64,000 nt of DNA, taken from assembly GCA_964642175.1 (NCBI GenBank), contig CAZXOK010000003.1, positions 124,001-188,000 on the forward strand. The letters run 5' to 3'. The translations under genes were made by a program, and so were the position numbers. Below the pieces are notes generated by a model. That model saw nothing but the letters and a program-made list of their open reading frames with translations. It was not told where the DNA came from and searched no databases. Origin of the DNA: JANQGG01 sp964642175 (GTDB lineage: Bacteria > Bacteroidota > Chlorobiia > Chlorobiales > Chloroherpetonaceae). Shown piece by piece: positions 25,605-34,367 of the stretch; within the stretch, counting starts at the first letter, position 1; every line of letters starts with the position of its first letter.

Positions 25605-26371
25605 AATAACTCTTGTTTTAAATGAGATAAAGTATGTTCAACCGGTATGGCGTGCTCACCAATCAAGAAAATTGCCGGTGTCTTTAATTCCTGTTGATCT
25701 AGTATATGGCATATCGTTTCAAGTGTGCCGCAGATGACGCTTTGATCCGGGTAAGAAACGCGTGAAATCGCACAGATGGAGGTTGTGCCGCTAATCCCGG
25801 TTTCTTGCAGGCGCGTGACGATATTTTCAAGGTTTTTTAATCCCATGTAAAGCACCAAAGGAGACCCGGTTTTAATGAGCTTTGCCACGGCATTCATGTG
25901 CTCAAAATCATAATCGGCAGTGTGTCCGGTGCAAAACAACACCGATGTGGTTTTATAGCGCTCAGTGATGGGTACATGGCAAAGATTGGCTGCGGCAATG
26001 CCTGCTGTAATACCGGGAACCACTTCCACATCCAGTCCTGCTTTCAGAACCGCTCGCACTTCTTCTACACCTCTACCGAACATAAACGGATCGCCGGATT
26101 TAAGCCTTACGCAGGCCTTTCCCAATTTGGCGTGCTCAATAAGCAAGTGGTTAATCTCGTTTTGGCGCAGGGTTTGATCCTGCTGATCACCAAAACGTTT
26201 TCCGACATAGATCTTTTCGGCATGTTTGGGAATTAAAGCCAAAATTTCTTCGGATATCAACGAGTCGTGAAGCACCACATCGGCGTTCTGAAGTCTTTTG
26301 GCCGCTTTTAGGGTGAGCAAGTCTACATCGCCCGGTCCGGCGCCAATGATTGATACGTTTCCGTTAGGCAT
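25601..26371 (-). CDS. cobA: Uroporphyrinogen-III C-methyltransferase (SUMT)
   Basis: Double methylation of uroporphyrinogen III at C2 and C7 to precorrin-2. The 256-residue single-domain enzyme shows VSIIGAGPGDVDLLTLKAAK, DVVLHDSLIS, the VRLKSGDPFMFGRGVEE loop, VEVVPGITAGIAA, and LVLYMGLKNLENI. There is no CysG dehydrogenase/chelatase domain. It overlaps cbiX downstream and the epimerase-like gene upstream. Confidence 0.95.
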   Translation of the reverse strand: MPNGNVSIIGAGPGDVDLLTLKAAKRLQNADVVLHDSLISEEILALIPKHAEKIYVGKRFGDQQDQTLRQNEINHLLIEHAKLGKACVRLKSGDPFMFGRGVEEVRAVLKAGLDVEVVPGITAGIAAANLCHVPITERYKTTSVLFCTGHTADYDFEHMNAVAKLIKTGSPLVLYMGLKNLENIVTRLQETGISGTTSICAISRVSYPDQSVICGTLETICHILDQQELKTPAIFLIGEHAIPVEHTLSHLKQELL

Positions 26372-27257
26372 ACTTTCCTCTGTGTTGAGTGTTTTGATTA
26401 TCCGATTTGGCCTGAGTCTTCTGTTCCCAAGCCTCCGGAATCTCCAGCATACATAACGGATCGGAATAAATGAACCGGTAATTCAGCTTGGACATTAATT
26501 TCTCGCTGCTGATCACTTTAATAGCCTGATTCTTCGAACGCGCAGGAAATGCTGGTATTGGCTGTTGATGCAATTTAAACACTTTGGCGTAATACTGCCG
26601 GCGCAAAGGATGCAATGGCGCGCAGGCGTTGAAGGTTTCTCCCCAAATGTTTTCTTCTATGATTTGCGCCATGATTCGGGCTGCATCCTCCCGGTGAATA
26701 ATATTTAAAGGCTGATGCACATCGCGTGAAAAACTTCGGTTTAATAACCGCTGGGGATGCCGGTCGTAACCCACCAATCCGCCAAATCGAACGATGGTGG
26801 TTTTAAACGCCGGGCACTGGGCTATGGCCCGTTCAGCCTTCAGCAATGCCTTGCCCGAGGGCGTTGGCGGATACTTTGCATCAGGTTCACAAATGGGTTT
26901 ATCCAAAGCCGGATACACCGAGGTTGAACTGATAAACAGCGTCTGTTGAACAGGAGAGCGGTTTAGCGCCTCAAGAAGCGACTGGATTTGCGCGTCGAAA
27001 AATGCCGTCAGGCCATCGCAAATATTGGGCGGCAAACTCACAACCAGTGTATCGCACTGGAAAAAACGACCCGGGTCCTGGCCGGTGAGTTCCGGCGTTA
27101 AATCCAATTTAAAGCCTTCAATGCCAAGTTCATTCAGGCGCTGAAGGCCTGCGTCTGTTCGGGTTGAGCCAAAAACCTTGTAGCCTCGGCTTAACAGCAA
27201 TTGGCCCAAAGCCAGGCCCAGCCAACCGCACCCCAAAATACTAACGGTGTTTTTCAT
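26364..27257 (-). CDS. NAD(P)-binding SDR-type epimerase-like protein
   Basis: A 297-residue atypical short-chain dehydrogenase of the YeeZ-like type. Visible are the N-terminal dinucleotide motif VSILGCGWLGLALGQLLLSRG, TLFISSTSVYPALDKPICE (the region of the SDR active site) and RFGGLVGYDRHPQRLLNR. There is no clear YxxxK active site, so catalysis is doubtful. It lies 9 bases after cobN and overlaps cobA, so it is part of the corrin operon. A role in cobalamin synthesis or in siroheme supply is possible, but not shown by the sequence. Confidence 0.8.
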   Translation of the reverse strand: MKNTVSILGCGWLGLALGQLLLSRGYKVFGSTRTDAGLQRLNELGIEGFKLDLTPELTGQDPGRFFQCDTLVVSLPPNICDGLTAFFDAQIQSLLEALNRSPVQQTLFISSTSVYPALDKPICEPDAKYPPTPSGKALLKAERAIAQCPAFKTTIVRFGGLVGYDRHPQRLLNRSFSRDVHQPLNIIHREDAARIMAQIIEENIWGETFNACAPLHPLRRQYYAKVFKLHQQPIPAFPARSKNQAIKVISSEKLMSKLNYRFIYSDPLCMLEIPEAWEQKTQAKSDNQNTQHRGKYA

Positions 27258-27266
27258 GGATCAGAT

Positions 27267-30200
27267 TTACTTTGGCGCTGTGACGTTTGGAAGCCTCCAG
27301 TCGTAATTCCATTTATCGACGTCTTTTGCGGTTAAAATGTCAATGTTGCCGCCTTGATGCTCTTCTTTCACTTCGCCCATAATGTCTTCCATATCGCCTT
27401 CGATCATCAGGGCTGCTTCCTGAATCTCTTGCAGTAGATCTTCAGGGGCCTGCCAAAGCTCGCGGGCGTTGGCTTCCAGCAACCGGCGGGTGATTTCCTC
27501 TAAAGCGTAAGGATTGGCCTCTCGCAGCCACTCGAGATTTACTTTGTTTTGGATGTAGGTTTCCGCCACGCTATCAAACACCCATTTTTCAACCTCATGG
27601 CTGGTGGCGCTCCATTTAAACAAATTATTGATCTTGCTGGCCATGTCCTGAGCGCCCTGGAATCCATGTTTCTTCTGGTTTTCAATCCATCGTTCGTTTA
27701 AGAGTTTGGCGCGAACCGAACGGCCGATTTCATCTTTAAAGTCACGAATGTCGCTCTGGCCGGGCGTGTTGCTATCGCCCCAGTACATTTTGGGGCCTTT
27801 GCCCGAAAGCGCCCGTGTGGCAGTGGCCATACCGCCCTGGAAGGAGGCATAGCAGCCGCAATCCAGCACATCATACTCGGCTGAGGATTGTTTCATGTAA
27901 GAGATATTCACTTTCTTGAGCTGAGAAGCAAACAGCGTTTGCGCTTTTTTACCAAAGTGTTCATTGTCCTGGCCATACGCATACCCACCCCAGTTAATGT
28001 AGGCTTCAGCCAAATCGTGATCATTTTCCCAGGCCGAGGCGTCAAGTGCAAGCCCTACGCCAATGCCATACGTGCCGGGCGCGGAGGAAAAGACCCGGAA
28101 CATGGCCAGGCGTTGAATTTCAGAGTCGCTTAAGTCGCCGGCCACATCCTGCTTCAACTCCCGGATTTGCTCCTCGGTGTTTTTTTTGATGAAATTTCGC
28201 TCAAGCGGTTCTTCCAGGCGGCTGAGCATCACCACGGCTTTATCCAGTATCTGAATGAAATTCGGAACCATATCGCGCAGAATGCCGCTGGTTTCAATGG
28301 TGACATCCACACGCGGCCTTGGCGTGAGCGCGCCATCGATTTCGGTTTGCAAGTCATCCAGCGCAATCGGTTGAAGCTCTTTTATCCGACCGGTGGATTC
28401 CCAAACCGGCTGCGCGCCCATGAGGTATATAATTTGTGAGAGCATTTCACCATCGGATTTAAACGCATCGGTGCTCCACAAGCTCATCCCGATTTGCTCG
28501 GGGAACTTGCCTTCTTCATTAAAATATTTCTGGAGCAATTTATCGGCCATGGTTTTACCCACCTCCCAGGCGGCTTTGGTGGGTAAAACCCGGATATCGA
28601 TAGTGAAGAAATTTCTTCCGGTGGGTAAGGCTTCGGTTTTCCCGCGGGTTAAAGAACCCGAGAGTCCCGGTTCTATGAACTCTCCATTTAATGCGCGCAA
28701 GAGCTGAGGGATTTCGCGATCGGTTTGGTTTAAAAGATCCGCTATGTTCTGGCACCACCGGGCCAGATCGGGCCAGGTGGCTTGGACATGTTTGGCCGCA
28801 TCGGAACCGGGTTTGAATAACAATTCCGAAATCATCCAAACGGCTTTATCGTAGGGATCCAAGGCAATTTCAGGTGAATATTCAGCGAGTTCGTCAATTC
28901 CGGGCAACTCATCCCGAAGATGCATCAGGGTGGTGACGAGCATTTGCGCGAGGGTTTCATCATCGGGTGTTTTGCCAAATGTGTGCATGCCTTCCGGGGC
29001 CAGTGAGCGTTTGATGAGCACCAATTGGCGCGAAGCCAGGTCGATTTTTTCTTCAATATGTTCCAATCCTTGGTCCTGACTTAAAAACTTCAGCTTTTGC
29101 ATCAGGGGCAACATCTCGGTTTTTAAACCCTCTTTGCGGCTGAGTTCGCGGGCCGAATCAGCGCGTTGGAATTCTTCCAACAGCGTTTCCAGTTTTCGCA
29201 AGTCATCTGAAATTTCGGCAGGTCGGTAAACCGGGGTGAGGTGATCAATAATAACCGCTCTGCCGCGGCGTTTGGCGATAACACCTTCGCCCGGTACATC
29301 CATGATATAAGGGTAGAAGTTGGGCAGATCACCGATGGAAATTTCCGAAAAACACCGCGAGGAAAGCGCAGCGCGTTTTCCCGGCAAAAACTCCAGTGCG
29401 CCTTCCGTGCCGAAGTGAATCACGGCATCTGAGGTTTTTTGAATGTAATGGTAGGTGCCCAGCCAGTGATGCGGCGGCGCCAGTTCGGGATCGTGCAGAA
29501 TGCGGCAGACCTCGCCGGTGCATTTTGCGCCATAACAGCCGCGTTTGGGCTGCGCCATAATTTTAATGTTACCGAACTCTAAGCCTACAATCACCAGGCA
29601 GGATTTGCCGTTTTGTTCTATCACCATGCCCTGGCCGGGGAAGGGTTCCCAATCCTCAATCATTTTAGCCTGAACGGTTTTGTCCAAAGTGTTGAAATAG
29701 GCCATGTATTCGGCTTCATCCATCAAGTGCAAATGGCCGCCTTTGCGAACAATTTCATCAACAGTTGTCCACCGGAATTCCGATAAGGCTTTTTTCTCCA
29801 GGATCAGATCCAGAATAGCTTTGCCATTTTCCGGGGCATCACCCACATTGTATCCTTCTGCTTTCATCGCCTTCAATACCCCGGCCAGACTTTCAAAGGT
29901 ATCCAGCCCAACCGCCATACCTATAGTCGATTCAACCCCTTTACAGGGATTGTTGTGCAGCACAATGGTGATTTTCTTTTCGCGGTTCGGCTTTTGTTGA
30001 AGTGTTAGCCAGCGTTTGATGCGTTTGGCAACGAATGCAATGCGCTCGGGTATGGGCAGAAATTCACGAAACGTGGTTTGCGCGTTGTAAGCGGCTTTCG
30101 TAGCGGCAATCATGGTGGGTTCAATCACACCAAACATTTCGGGTTGAACAAGCGAATGTACCAGGCTCATCGCGCTCAGGCCTTGCGGGTCTTCCAGCCA

Positions 30201-31025
30201 CTCTTCCGGTGTAAGCATGTAATTTCGGATAAAATGCAGCACCGGCACATTCAAGTCTTGAAGCACGGCGGAATGCTCGGGTTGAGCCAGCAGTCTTCCG
30301 GCCAGCAGGTTTAAAATCAAAGCCGGCTCTTTTGGCAGAGTTTTGAAGATGTTGTACCAGGGATATATGGCCTCCATGGTTTCTCTTTGGGGATTAATGC
30401 TGTCGCAAAACACACACACCGGCATCAAATTCTCGCACTCCAACGCTTCAATCATGGCGTTAAGATCAGCCACATTTTCTTCGGCGATCTGGCCATAATA
30501 ACAAATCAGGCCAATGGGTGTGAGATCGGCCTTTGGAGCCTTATACCCTTCATACCACGCCAAATAGTCCTCGTGGTTGCGGAATGGGTGCTTTGCCTGT
30601 GGATGGTAGACTCCGTAGGTTTGAACGTCTATGGGCGGCTCGGCCTGAATAGTAGGGTTGGCAAAATGGGCTAAGTATTTTAATCCGTTGGTATAATTGA
30701 CCATCGAAATCACTTTAAAATACTCCCGAAGTAGCTCCAGTTCCGATTCGCTTAAGGTTGAAAATTCCGCCGGGATACCGGGCGTAAGTGCAGCGCGATG
30801 CGGAACATGCATCAACGTTTCGGTGAGCTCTTCCAACGCCGGAGATTGAGAACTCATATCGGTTACAAGCACATTAATCTCTCCTTGCAGGCAATCCGAT
30901 TTTAGCTGGGCAAACTCACCCTGGGTGTAACGCTTAAACTCAATGCCCAGAGAATTAACTTGTTTGGCAGCCCGATCCCACAAGCTGGAACTGTGGATGT
31001 TATTTAAAAATGCAATTCGAATCAT
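27267..31025 (-). CDS. cobN: CobN-type chelatase large subunit (copy 1)
   Basis: A 1252-residue member of the CobN/BchH/ChlH family, the tetrapyrrole-binding subunit of ATP-driven metal chelatases. It contains the CobN signatures VLHNNPCKGVESTIGMAVGL, ILHDPELAPPHHWLGTYHYI, HFGTEGALEFLPGKRAALS and LPNFYPYIMDVPGEG, then GRNFFTIDIRVLPTKAAWEVG and FRVFSSAPGTYGIGV. The usual partners here are ChlI/ChlD-like ATPases, encoded just upstream at 31319-34359. With CbiX and the early-cobalt genes present, a CobN acting on hydrogenobyrinic acid diamide is not strictly needed; its true substrate is open. A 293-bp gap with repeats separates it from chlI. Confidence 0.93.
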   Translation of the reverse strand: MIRIAFLNNIHSSSLWDRAAKQVNSLGIEFKRYTQGEFAQLKSDCLQGEINVLVTDMSSQSPALEELTETLMHVPHRAALTPGIPAEFSTLSESELELLREYFKVISMVNYTNGLKYLAHFANPTIQAEPPIDVQTYGVYHPQAKHPFRNHEDYLAWYEGYKAPKADLTPIGLICYYGQIAEENVADLNAMIEALECENLMPVCVFCDSINPQRETMEAIYPWYNIFKTLPKEPALILNLLAGRLLAQPEHSAVLQDLNVPVLHFIRNYMLTPEEWLEDPQGLSAMSLVHSLVQPEMFGVIEPTMIAATKAAYNAQTTFREFLPIPERIAFVAKRIKRWLTLQQKPNREKKITIVLHNNPCKGVESTIGMAVGLDTFESLAGVLKAMKAEGYNVGDAPENGKAILDLILEKKALSEFRWTTVDEIVRKGGHLHLMDEAEYMAYFNTLDKTVQAKMIEDWEPFPGQGMVIEQNGKSCLVIVGLEFGNIKIMAQPKRGCYGAKCTGEVCRILHDPELAPPHHWLGTYHYIQKTSDAVIHFGTEGALEFLPGKRAALSSRCFSEISIGDLPNFYPYIMDVPGEGVIAKRRGRAVIIDHLTPVYRPAEISDDLRKLETLLEEFQRADSARELSRKEGLKTEMLPLMQKLKFLSQDQGLEHIEEKIDLASRQLVLIKRSLAPEGMHTFGKTPDDETLAQMLVTTLMHLRDELPGIDELAEYSPEIALDPYDKAVWMISELLFKPGSDAAKHVQATWPDLARWCQNIADLLNQTDREIPQLLRALNGEFIEPGLSGSLTRGKTEALPTGRNFFTIDIRVLPTKAAWEVGKTMADKLLQKYFNEEGKFPEQIGMSLWSTDAFKSDGEMLSQIIYLMGAQPVWESTGRIKELQPIALDDLQTEIDGALTPRPRVDVTIETSGILRDMVPNFIQILDKAVVMLSRLEEPLERNFIKKNTEEQIRELKQDVAGDLSDSEIQRLAMFRVFSSAPGTYGIGVGLALDASAWENDHDLAEAYINWGGYAYGQDNEHFGKKAQTLFASQLKKVNISYMKQSSAEYDVLDCGCYASFQGGMATATRALSGKGPKMYWGDSNTPGQSDIRDFKDEIGRSVRAKLLNERWIENQKKHGFQGAQDMASKINNLFKWSATSHEVEKWVFDSVAETYIQNKVNLEWLREANPYALEEITRRLLEANARELWQAPEDLLQEIQEAALMIEGDMEDIMGEVKEEHQGGNIDILTAKDVDKWNYDWRLPNVTAPK

Positions 31026-31160
31026 GGTATTTTCCTAAAAGGTGTTGAAAAAGCGATGCTCAACATTTTGGATCCCGGCTCAAGGCCACAATGATATGAG
31101 ACATTTTCAAGTGTTTATGTTCACCGTTAATAATTTCCACTTCCGGCTTCTTCGTAACCA

Positions 31161-31227
31161 CCTCCGCCAGCGGAGGACACTTGCTATATCCCTCTCTCAG
31201 AGAGGGTGGCCGATAGGCCGGGAGAGG
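31161..31227. repeat. Palindromic intergenic repeats
   Basis: Two adjoining elements in the gap between cobN copy 1 and chlI: CCTCCGC-CA-GCGGAGG (31161-31176) and CCCTCT-CTCAG-AGAGGG (31190-31206), the latter with a TGGCCGATAGGCC-GGGAGAGG right side. The second is related to the CCCTCTCC family at 6149, 6818 and 24661. I see no riboswitch in this gap. Confidence 0.7.
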
Positions 31228-31318
31228 AAAAAGCGTCATATCTCTTTGTGTTGTGGTCGCCAAAATAATGGACTTGCGACTATATATATATATTCAAACC
31301 CCATCTGTTTTTAAACTC

Positions 31319-32356
31319 TTATACCTCGGCCGGTTTTTTGAGCATTTGGCTTACATCCATCACAATATCCTGCAAGGGTTGGCGGCGCACACGATGCGGC
31401 AGAGCCAGTTCGGCTGCCTGATCGATATCGGCAGGCTCAACCTCGGTTCGGCCATGATACGCCGCCAGGGTTTTGGCCGTTTTTAAGATGATGATATCGC
31501 CACGGTGCCCATCCACGCCAACTTCCAAACAATACTTGGCAATATCCAGCAAACGCTCGCGCGAAATTTCAACATTCGGGTAAAGGAACTTTGCTCGCTC
31601 GATGTTTTGAACCAACGCTTGGGTATCGTTTTTCCACGAAGCAATAAAGCTTTCGGGTGTTTTTTCAAAGTCGTAGCGGCGTTCCATAATGTCTACCCGA
31701 AGGTTTGGATCGGCGATGCCTTCAATTTGGACGCACAAACCAAATCGATCCAGAAGCTGAGGGCGCAATTCGCCCTCTTCGGGATTCATGGTACCCACCA
31801 GCGTAAAACGCGCCGGATGCGAAAACGAAATCCCTTCACGCTCGATGGTATTTACACCCATGGCAGCGGAGTCGAGCAGCACATCCACCACATGGTCGTC
31901 CAGGAGATTTACCTCATCCACATACAAAATGCCGCGATGGGCGCTGGCCAAAAGTCCGGGTTCGATGCGTTTTTCACCTTTCTTCAGGGCATGCTCCAAA
32001 TCCAGCGTGCCAACCACGCGATCTTCGGTAGCGCCAACGGGCAGTTCAACCACGCGAACATGTTTTTTTTCAACTTCGAAATTTTCCGGCGAAATGCTTT
32101 CACCCACCACCGACATACATTCGCGCATCACATCCCGATCTTCCTGTGGTGATAGATTAAACGGCAGGTCTTTGATCACATCAATTTCCGGGAGAATATC
32201 GGCCAGGGCTCTTATAGCGGTTGACTTTGCCGTGCCTTTTTCTCCCCGGATCAACACGCCCGACAGGGTGGGATTAATAATATTTAAGATTAACGCCAGT
32301 TTCATTTTCTCCTGGCCAACAATGGCCACAAACGGGTAAATGTGCTGTTTTTTCAT
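31319..32356 (-). CDS. chlI: ChlI-type AAA+ chelatase ATPase
   Basis: AAA+ motor subunit of a magnesium/cobalt chelatase, 345 residues. Walker A is GEKGTAKST (about 38-46), Walker B lies in GILYVDEVNLLDDH, and TLVGTMNPEEGELRPQLLDR carries sensor and arginine-finger elements. Photosynthesis genes are absent from the window, so it most likely drives the neighbouring CobN rather than a protoporphyrin Mg-chelatase; ChlI/ChlD replacing CobS/CobT in genomes with CobN is established comparative-genomic knowledge. The start overlaps the chlD stop (ATGA). Confidence 0.93.
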   Translation of the reverse strand: MKKQHIYPFVAIVGQEKMKLALILNIINPTLSGVLIRGEKGTAKSTAIRALADILPEIDVIKDLPFNLSPQEDRDVMRECMSVVGESISPENFEVEKKHVRVVELPVGATEDRVVGTLDLEHALKKGEKRIEPGLLASAHRGILYVDEVNLLDDHVVDVLLDSAAMGVNTIEREGISFSHPARFTLVGTMNPEEGELRPQLLDRFGLCVQIEGIADPNLRVDIMERRYDFEKTPESFIASWKNDTQALVQNIERAKFLYPNVEISRERLLDIAKYCLEVGVDGHRGDIIILKTAKTLAAYHGRTEVEPADIDQAAELALPHRVRRQPLQDIVMDVSQMLKKPAEV

Positions 32357-34359
32357 GCTATACTGTCCTTTACAATGCTTAAAAGTTGATCGGATTCTAA
32401 ATCGTCTATTTTGAAATACTCGGCGCCGAGCATCGTTGAAATTTTTTCAGCCAGCCCAAACGTTACGAGTCCTGATTCTTCGGTATCGACCACGATATAT
32501 CGTATTCGTGATTCCTCAGCGATTTTTTTCGCTACATGGTAGACTTCGTTGAGCGGTTTCTCGTTGCCCATAGCATGATTGGCTTTTCCATCCGAAATGA
32601 TGAGCATAATCGGGCGGCCTGAAGGCTCTTTCAAGAGGTAGTTTTTGCAGATTTCGTACCCCTTGGCAAGCCCTATGGAAAACGGGGTTCTTCCGCCAAC
32701 CGGCAGGTCTTTTAAAAGCTTACCGGCCAGTTCCACCGAAGAGGTAATGGGCAGGTTTATGGTGGCTTCTTGTTTGCGGAACGACACCATAGCCACCTTA
32801 TCTCGCTTTTGATAGGCGTCTAAGAGTAGCGACATCACCGCGCCTTTCGAAGCCATCATACGGCCTCTTGCGCCCATAGAGCCGCTGGCATCCACCAAAA
32901 ACAAAAGCAAATTGCCCACGCGTTTTTCGCGGATTTTTTCATGAACATCGCTTTCTCTTAAAGCCACAGCCATGCCATTCGGGTTTTCGCGATGGCGTTG
33001 GTAAGGCGCTGCCGCGCGCAAGGTAGCATCGAGGGCAATATCGTCGTTGCTGCGTTTAGAGGTGCTGCGTATGTAACGCCCTTGTTTTTGCGAGACTTTC
33101 GAGCGCGATCGCCTTCCCGAACCGCGCCGTTTGTTGCGGTCTTTCGGGGTTTCAATTTTTTTAACCTTAAAAGTTGCGCCAATATCAAACAGCTCATCCA
33201 GCACTTGCTGCGGGTTTCTTTCCGGTGCGTTTTCTTCTTCCGTTTCAGGTTGAGTTTCCGGCTCGGGTTGCTCGGACGCATTGTCTTGTGTAGGTGGTTG
33301 TTGCTCTGCCTCACCTTCAGAGCTTTCCGGCTCTTCTTGGGGTTCTTGCTGCGATTGATCCTGAGTCTGATCCTGTTCGGGCTCTTCTTTTTCATCAGGT
33401 TCCGGCTCCTGTTGAGGCTCTTCAGGTGGCGGTGGCGGTGGAGGCACCGGATCGCGCCGGCGATGCGAGAGGGCATAGAACGACACGGTTTTGATGTCTT
33501 CCACCGTAACTTCATTTCTGGCGTGATACGCCGCCAGTGCTTTGGCCGCTTGCTCAATCACCAAATCGGCGCGATGGCCGGCCACATTGTTTTCGCGGCA
33601 CAATTCCGAAATAAACGACCTTAAATGCGGCGGGATCACCACTTCCGCAAACAGCTTTTTGGCGTTTTCTATCTTTTTAGCCAGGCGCAAGTTATCCTGC
33701 TTATAGTGGTCTAAAAAAGCGTGCGGGTTTAAATCGTAGGCTTCGCGGCGCAGAATCAGTTCAACGCGTTGCTCGGGATCCTGCTCGGAACTTACTTCCA
33801 CGCACAAACCAAACCTGTCTAAAAGTTGCGGGCGAAGTTCACCTTCTTCGGGATTCATGGTGCCCACCAAAATAAATTCAGCCGGGTGGTGAAACGACAT
33901 GCCTTCGCGCTCCACGCGGTTTTCACCACTCGCCGCTGAATCCAGGACAATATCAACAATGTGGTCATCCAGCAAGTTGACTTCATCGATGTACAAAATC
34001 CCCAGATGCGCTTTGGCCAGCAAACCGGGTTGAAACACCCGAACCCCGGTTTTAATGGTTTGGTTGAAATCAATGCCGCCCACCACACAATCTTCAGTGG
34101 CGTTCAAGGGCAGGGTAACCACCGAAGGGTGGTGTTTTTCAAAAATCGGACTTTTTTGCCCGTGAAGCTCTACCAACGGCTCGGTTTCAACTTCGGGCAA
34201 CAGCTCGGTAAGGGCGCGCACCGCGGTGGATTTTGCCGTGCCTTTTTCACCGCGAATCACCACACCGCCAATTTTGGGGTTGATAGCGTTTAAGATCAGG
34301 CAAAGCTTCAGCTCACTCTGGCCGATAATGGCCGAAAATGGAAACACGTGTTTATGCAT
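32353..34359 (-). CDS. chlD: ChlD-type chelatase subunit (AAA+ / linker / VWA)
   Basis: A 668-residue protein. The AAA+ domain (about 1-300) has intact Walker A GEKGTAKST and Walker B GILYIDEVNLLDDH. A low-complexity Pro/Glu/Gln linker follows (about 308-395, with runs such as PPPPPPPEEP). After a basic stretch, the von Willebrand A domain has the MIDAS motif LVDASGSMG, GGRTPFSIG and ISDGKAN. Many ChlD/BchD proteins have a degenerate ATP site; here it looks intact, so this resembles the fused ChlI-ChlD form often found beside cobN. It is transcribed ahead of chlI and follows the small TonB receptor by 8 bases. Confidence 0.93.
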   Translation of the reverse strand: MHKHVFPFSAIIGQSELKLCLILNAINPKIGGVVIRGEKGTAKSTAVRALTELLPEVETEPLVELHGQKSPIFEKHHPSVVTLPLNATEDCVVGGIDFNQTIKTGVRVFQPGLLAKAHLGILYIDEVNLLDDHIVDIVLDSAASGENRVEREGMSFHHPAEFILVGTMNPEEGELRPQLLDRFGLCVEVSSEQDPEQRVELILRREAYDLNPHAFLDHYKQDNLRLAKKIENAKKLFAEVVIPPHLRSFISELCRENNVAGHRADLVIEQAAKALAAYHARNEVTVEDIKTVSFYALSHRRRDPVPPPPPPPEEPQQEPEPDEKEEPEQDQTQDQSQQEPQEEPESSEGEAEQQPPTQDNASEQPEPETQPETEEENAPERNPQQVLDELFDIGATFKVKKIETPKDRNKRRGSGRRSRSKVSQKQGRYIRSTSKRSNDDIALDATLRAAAPYQRHRENPNGMAVALRESDVHEKIREKRVGNLLLFLVDASGSMGARGRMMASKGAVMSLLLDAYQKRDKVAMVSFRKQEATINLPITSSVELAGKLLKDLPVGGRTPFSIGLAKGYEICKNYLLKEPSGRPIMLIISDGKANHAMGNEKPLNEVYHVAKKIAEESRIRYIVVDTEESGLVTFGLAEKISTMLGAEYFKIDDLESDQLLSIVKDSIA

Positions 34360-34367
34360 AAAACTCC

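Noticed and set aside
32958..33624. Arg/Lys-rich 199-codon and Phe/Leu-rich 210-codon frames
   Set aside because: Both are alternate-frame readings of the chlD low-complexity linker and VWA region; their odd composition comes from the repeated Pro/Glu/Gln codons.
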